From contig JAJZZU010000082.1 of the NCBI GenBank assembly GCA_021797365.1, positions 1 to 9,057 of the forward strand: 9,057 nt of DNA. Reading direction: 5' to 3'. Source of the stretch: Pseudomonadota bacterium (GTDB lineage: Bacteria; Pseudomonadota; Gammaproteobacteria; Acidiferrobacterales; Acidiferrobacteraceae). Shown one piece after another: positions 6,578 to 9,057 of the stretch. The position numbers were made by a program, and so were the translations under genes. Under the pieces are notes generated by a model. The model was not told the origin of the DNA and ran no database searches. It saw only the letters and a program-made list of their open reading frames with translations. Within the stretch, counting starts at the first letter, position 1. Each line of letters opens with the position of its first letter.

Positions 6578-7903
6578 TCACCCCTTGAATTGTCGATACA
6601 CAGACAGCCCCCGGAGCAGGTCAAAGGCCTGGCGTAGCTGATAGTCGTCGTCGAGGAGTTTGCGGGTCGCGGGCGGGACGCTCGCCGCCTTGGCCTGCAT
6701 CTTGGGCGGATTCGGATTGCTGAGGTGGTTCGGAAGGTCCACCTCACGCAAGAAATCGTTGCTGCCGCTTGGCACGAACTTCCCTTCATGGACCACGATG
6801 TTCGGCGTGATCCCGAGATTTTGAATGGAGCGCCCATTGGGCGTGAAGTATCGGGCCGTCGTCAGGCGCAGCGCGCCGCCGTTACTCATGGGCATGATGG
6901 TTTGCACGCTGCCCTTGCCGAAGGTCCTCGTGCCCATGATGATCGCGCGCCGGTTGTCCTGCAACGCGCCCGCCACGATCTCGGCGGCCGATGCCGATCC
7001 GCCGTTTACCAGTACGACCATGGGGGCCCCGTGCAAGAGATCAGGGCCATGGGCATGAAAGACGACGTCCGAGCTCGGGATGCGGCCGCGCGTGCTGACA
7101 ATGATGCCGTGATTCAGGAAGTCATCGCAGACCGCGACGGCCGCGTTCAATACGCCGCCGGGGTTGTCGCGCAGGTCGAGCACCAGGCCCTTCAAGGGGG
7201 CATGGTTTTCCGCCTGCAGGTGCTGTAGGGCACGCGTCACGCCCTTGCCGGTCGCGCCCTGGAATTCCGAGATGCGCAGATAGCCGTAGCCGGGTGCAAG
7301 CAACCGGCTTGCCACGCTGTGGATCTTGATGATCTGGCGGCGCAGGTGGAAGGTGAGCGGCCGACTCACCCCCTTGCGCAATACCGTGAGCACAACGGTC
7401 GATCCCGGGCGCCCGCGCAGCAGGTGCACGGATTTGCGCAGCGACAGTCCCTGGATGAAGGTCCCGTCGATGCGCACTATAAGGTCACCGGGGCGAATGC
7501 CGCTGCGTCCTCCCGGGGTCCCTTGTATGGGCGTCACGACCTTCAGAAAGCCCTTGTATTCAGTCACCTCAAGGCCCACACCCCCGAAACGTCCGGTGGT
7601 ATCGACCGTGAGATGACGGTATTGGCGGGGGTCGAGGTACTGGGAATGGGGGTCGAGGTTGTCGACCATACCGCGCAAGGCGTTATCGATCAGCTTGTGG
7701 CTGCTGACCGGGACCACGTACTCGGCCTTGACGATGTTATAGACCTCGGCGAAGGTGCGCAGTTCGCGCAGCGGGAGATGCGCGAGCGTGGCGCGCTCAT
7801 GCGCAGCGCGCTCGGCCTGCACCGCGCGCTCGACCGTCAGGCCGGCCCCCAGGAACACACCGGCCAATAGGATGACGGCATAACGCGCCACGCTCTTCTT
7901 CAT
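6578..7903 (-). CDS. ctpA: S41 family carboxyl-terminal processing protease (CtpA type)
   Basis: Exported serine protease with a PDZ domain that trims or degrades envelope proteins from their C-termini. The 441 residues start with a membrane anchor or signal (KKSVARYAVILLAGVFLGAG). An N-terminal helical region with DPHSQYLDP follows (84-92). The PDZ domain is at about 105-190 (GRFGGVGLEV; SGIRPGDLIVRIDG), and then the S41 core begins. The catalytic Ser305 in GGSASAAEI and Lys330 in FGKGSVQ are 25 apart, as in other Ctp enzymes. The C-terminal tail (DDDYQLRQAFDLLRG, 418-432) is common in this subgroup. I choose the ATG at 7903 because GAGGAGGT sits 7 nt upstream and the signal sequence follows; the open frame to 8167 lacks any recognisable domain. 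A GNAT gene follows 4 nt after the stop, and envC lies upstream beyond a terminator. Confidence 0.96.
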   Translation of the reverse strand: MKKSVARYAVILLAGVFLGAGLTVERAVQAERAAHERATLAHLPLRELRTFAEVYNIVKAEYVVPVSSHKLIDNALRGMVDNLDPHSQYLDPRQYRHLTVDTTGRFGGVGLEVTEYKGFLKVVTPIQGTPGGRSGIRPGDLIVRIDGTFIQGLSLRKSVHLLRGRPGSTVVLTVLRKGVSRPLTFHLRRQIIKIHSVASRLLAPGYGYLRISEFQGATGKGVTRALQHLQAENHAPLKGLVLDLRDNPGGVLNAAVAVCDDFLNHGIIVSTRGRIPSSDVVFHAHGPDLLHGAPMVVLVNGGSASAAEIVAGALQDNRRAIIMGTRTFGKGSVQTIMPMSNGGALRLTTARYFTPNGRSIQNLGITPNIVVHEGKFVPSGSNDFLREVDLPNHLSNPNPPKMQAKAASVPPATRKLLDDDYQLRQAFDLLRGLSVYRQFKG

Positions 7904-7910
7904 CGCCAAA

Positions 7911-7918
7911 ACCTCCTC
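7911..7918 (-). promoter_or_regulatory. Ribosome binding site of the S41 protease gene
   Basis: The minus strand reads GAGGAGGT, near the ideal sequence, 7 nt before the ATG at 7903. It decides the start against longer in-frame options reaching to 8167. Confidence 0.85.
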
Positions 7919-8110
7919 AAATACCCCGACAACCCTCTCATCGCAATCCGGGGCCGCCTCAGGGAGGGAAAGGGGATCACGGCCCTCAACGCCGCACCGA
8001 ACCGGGCTTGAGTTGCTATGGTGGGTTCCTGCTGCTGGTGACCTTAGGGCATCGCTCGCTTCACGGACCACGCGGCCCGCAACGGGCGCGTCCTGCCCTG
8101 AGCAGACCAA

Positions 8111-8119
8111 ACAATAGCA
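8111..8119 (-). promoter_or_regulatory. Weak candidate extended -10 for the protease-acetyltransferase unit
   Basis: The minus strand reads TGCTATTGT: an extended TG and TATTGT (4 of 6). The region 17 nt upstream reads CTGGTT, a poor -35. It lies in the most A/T-rich part of the gap. If used, the leader would be about 200 nt and would contain the hairpin at 8075-8087. Confidence 0.28.
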
Positions 8120-8193
8120 GATTCTCCACCGAAAACCAGGGACCGCCGCGCCGCTTGCGCCGCGCACACCCGGGCCTTGGGGCCCCGCCCCGC

Positions 8194-8215
8194 AAAAAAG
8201 CGGTCGTTTGCGACC
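8194..8215 (-). terminator. Intrinsic terminator of envC
   Basis: The minus strand reads GGTCG-CAAA-CGACC (8215 to 8202), a perfect 5-bp stem with a 4-nt loop, then GC and six T residues (8199-8194). It lies 27 nt after the envC stop in the right orientation. The T-run is also the loop of a second small hairpin (CCGC and GCGG, 8190-8203), which could modulate it. Confidence 0.6.
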
Positions 8216-8242
8216 CGGCCCAGGGCGACCCTGCGCACCTCA

Positions 8243-9057
8243 TCAATGCGCAAGCCAGGCCAGGGGGTCGAGGGGTTGGCCATCATGGCTGATATCGAAA
8301 TACAGCCCCGGTCGCGAGAACCCGCCACTATCCCCCACCGTGGCAATGACCTCGCCCGCGGAGACGACGTCGCCGACCCGCTTTAGCAGGGTCTGGTTAT
8401 GGCCATAGAGGGTCATGAATCCGCCGCCGTTCTCCACTATCAACAACAAACCGTAACCACGCAACCAGTTCGCATAGACCACGCGTCCGGGGAACACGGC
8501 GCGGACATCCTCACCGAAGCGACCCGGGATGAGTACCCCCTCCCACCGGCCGAGGTGCCCTGGCGCGCGTGCCATGCGCAAGCTCGAATAGCGGGCCGGG
8601 ATCGGCATCGGCAGGCGCCCGCGAAAACGGGCGAACGGCCCCACGAGCTGTGGTATGGGGCCTGGCACCTTGGGCAGACGCCGCAAGCGGCGCACGAGGG
8701 TGCGCAGGCGCTGCGCGCGGCGGCGCAACGCGAGCAATCGCGCATGGCCGCTCTGCGCCTGGCGGTCGAGCCGGCGCAGGGCCCGGGCCCTGCGCGCAAG
8801 CGCGACGCGGAAACGCTGGGCCTGGGCGGCGGCGACCTGCGCGCGCGCGCGCCACTTTCTGGTCTCGGCGGCGGCCGCGACCAGGGTCTGGTGGAGCGCC
8901 GAGGCGGTGTTCTGCAGGGCCATAAGACGGTGGCCGCGCGCGCGCAGGACATAGCCGTAGTACATCATCATGCGCGCCAGGAAGCGTGGGTCCTTCTGGC
9001 TGAACAGCAGCTGGACCGCGCCCTCGCGACCGGCGGCCTCGGCCGCCACCGCCTGGC
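8243..9057 (-). CDS. envC: Murein hydrolase activator EnvC, C-terminal part (cut by window edge)
   Basis: About 271 codons are visible; the N-terminus and signal peptide lie beyond the right edge. The visible part begins with the EnvC-like word VQLLFSQKDPRFLARMMMYY and YGYVLRARG. A long Arg/Ala/Gln-rich coiled-coil stretch follows, then a LytM (M23-like) domain over roughly the last 110 residues: GRVVYANWLRGYGLLLIVEN, TLYGHNQTLLKRVGDVVSAG, VGDSGGFSRPGLYFDIS and PLAWLAH. Active M23 enzymes have H-x3-D and H-x-H zinc ligands. Here the HxH position reads LYF and no H-x3-D is seen at the front of the domain. The same degeneration is seen in E. coli EnvC, which does not cut peptidoglycan itself but activates AmiA/AmiB at the septum. 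An S41 protease gene downstream is a common neighbour of envC. The probable terminator after its stop separates the two transcripts. Confidence 0.93.
   Translation of the reverse strand, partial: QAVAAEAAGREGAVQLLFSQKDPRFLARMMMYYGYVLRARGHRLMALQNTASALHQTLVAAAAETRKWRARAQVAAAQAQRFRVALARRARALRRLDRQAQSGHARLLALRRRAQRLRTLVRRLRRLPKVPGPIPQLVGPFARFRGRLPMPIPARYSSLRMARAPGHLGRWEGVLIPGRFGEDVRAVFPGRVVYANWLRGYGLLLIVENGGGFMTLYGHNQTLLKRVGDVVSAGEVIATVGDSGGFSRPGLYFDISHDGQPLDPLAWLAH

Larger units (their letters stand above)
7904..8242 (-). other. 339-nt gap between envC and the S41 protease gene
   Basis: I see no gene here on either strand; short open frames are GC-driven and lack ribosome sites or recognisable protein features. 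From the envC side it holds a probable intrinsic terminator (8194-8215), a weak extended -10 (8111-8119), a short hairpin GCCCG-CAA-CGGGC (8075-8087), and the strong ribosome site of the protease gene (7911-7918). It is best read as the end of one transcription unit and the promoter plus long leader of the next. Confidence 0.6.

Noticed and set aside
6574..6837. N-terminal extension of the GNAT gene up to 6837
   Set aside because: It overlaps the 3' end of the protease gene in another frame, and the GNAT domain starts at the ATG at 6573, which has its own ribosome site.
7914..7944. TTGCGA-17 nt-TATTTG on the minus strand as a promoter for the protease gene
   Set aside because: The -10 matches only 3 of 6 and abuts the ribosome site, so a transcript starting there would lose that site.
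7904..8167. N-terminal extension of the S41 protease up to 8167
   Set aside because: The added 88 residues have no domain and would place the signal peptide internally. The strong ribosome site at 7911-7918 marks the ATG at 7903.
8190..8203. CCGC-A6-GCGG palindrome as a stand-alone element
   Set aside because: It is explained by the T-run of the envC terminator flanked by GC-rich sequence; a 4-bp stem alone is not notable.
8044..8346. A 100-codon minus-strand frame between envC and the protease gene
   Set aside because: It begins inside envC in a different frame, runs across the terminator hairpin, and shows no ribosome site or recognisable protein features.

Overview
The window is high-GC, densely coded bacterial chromosome with a gammaproteobacterial character. 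The evidence is a PhoB/PhoR pair in the Enterobacteria/Pseudomonas style, a ubiE-ubiJ-ubiB ubiquinone operon, EnvC followed by an S41 carboxyl-terminal protease, and an outer-membrane barrel protein ending in Phe. The DUF971-ubiE-x-ubiJ-ubiB order is seen in beta- and gammaproteobacteria. I cannot name the species; an acidophilic or sulfur-oxidising gammaproteobacterium is only a guess. No mobile elements, CRISPR arrays, rRNA or tRNA genes were seen.

Layout. (1) Positions 1-1184, minus strand: the phosphate-starvation regulators phoB and the 5' part of phoR, which runs off the left edge. A probable Pho box and -10 element lie just upstream of phoB. (2) Positions 1269-5148, plus strand: a tight five-gene operon encoding a DUF971 protein, UbiE, an RDD-family membrane protein, UbiJ and UbiB. 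Gaps are 4 nt or less, and two junctions are stop/start overlaps. UbiE is the C-methyltransferase of ubiquinone/menaquinone synthesis, UbiJ an SCP2-domain lipid-binding accessory factor and UbiB the atypical kinase-like ATPase. The DUF971 and RDD proteins have no assigned role but are in the same transcription unit. (3) Positions 5189-5878, minus strand: a single gene for an exported outer-membrane beta-barrel protein, convergent with ubiB. (4) Positions 6097-7903, minus strand: a two-gene unit of a periplasmic S41 (CtpA-type) protease followed 4 nt later by a GNAT acetyltransferase. (5) Positions 8243-9057, minus strand: the C-terminal part of EnvC, the activator of septal amidases, which runs off the right edge. 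A credible intrinsic terminator follows it.

This looks like conserved core genome rather than an accessory island. I found no clear novel system. The points most worth a second look are the RDD protein inside the ubiquinone operon, the Pho box in the phoB/ubi divergent region, the separation of envC from the protease gene by a terminator and a long leader, and the protease-acetyltransferase coupling.
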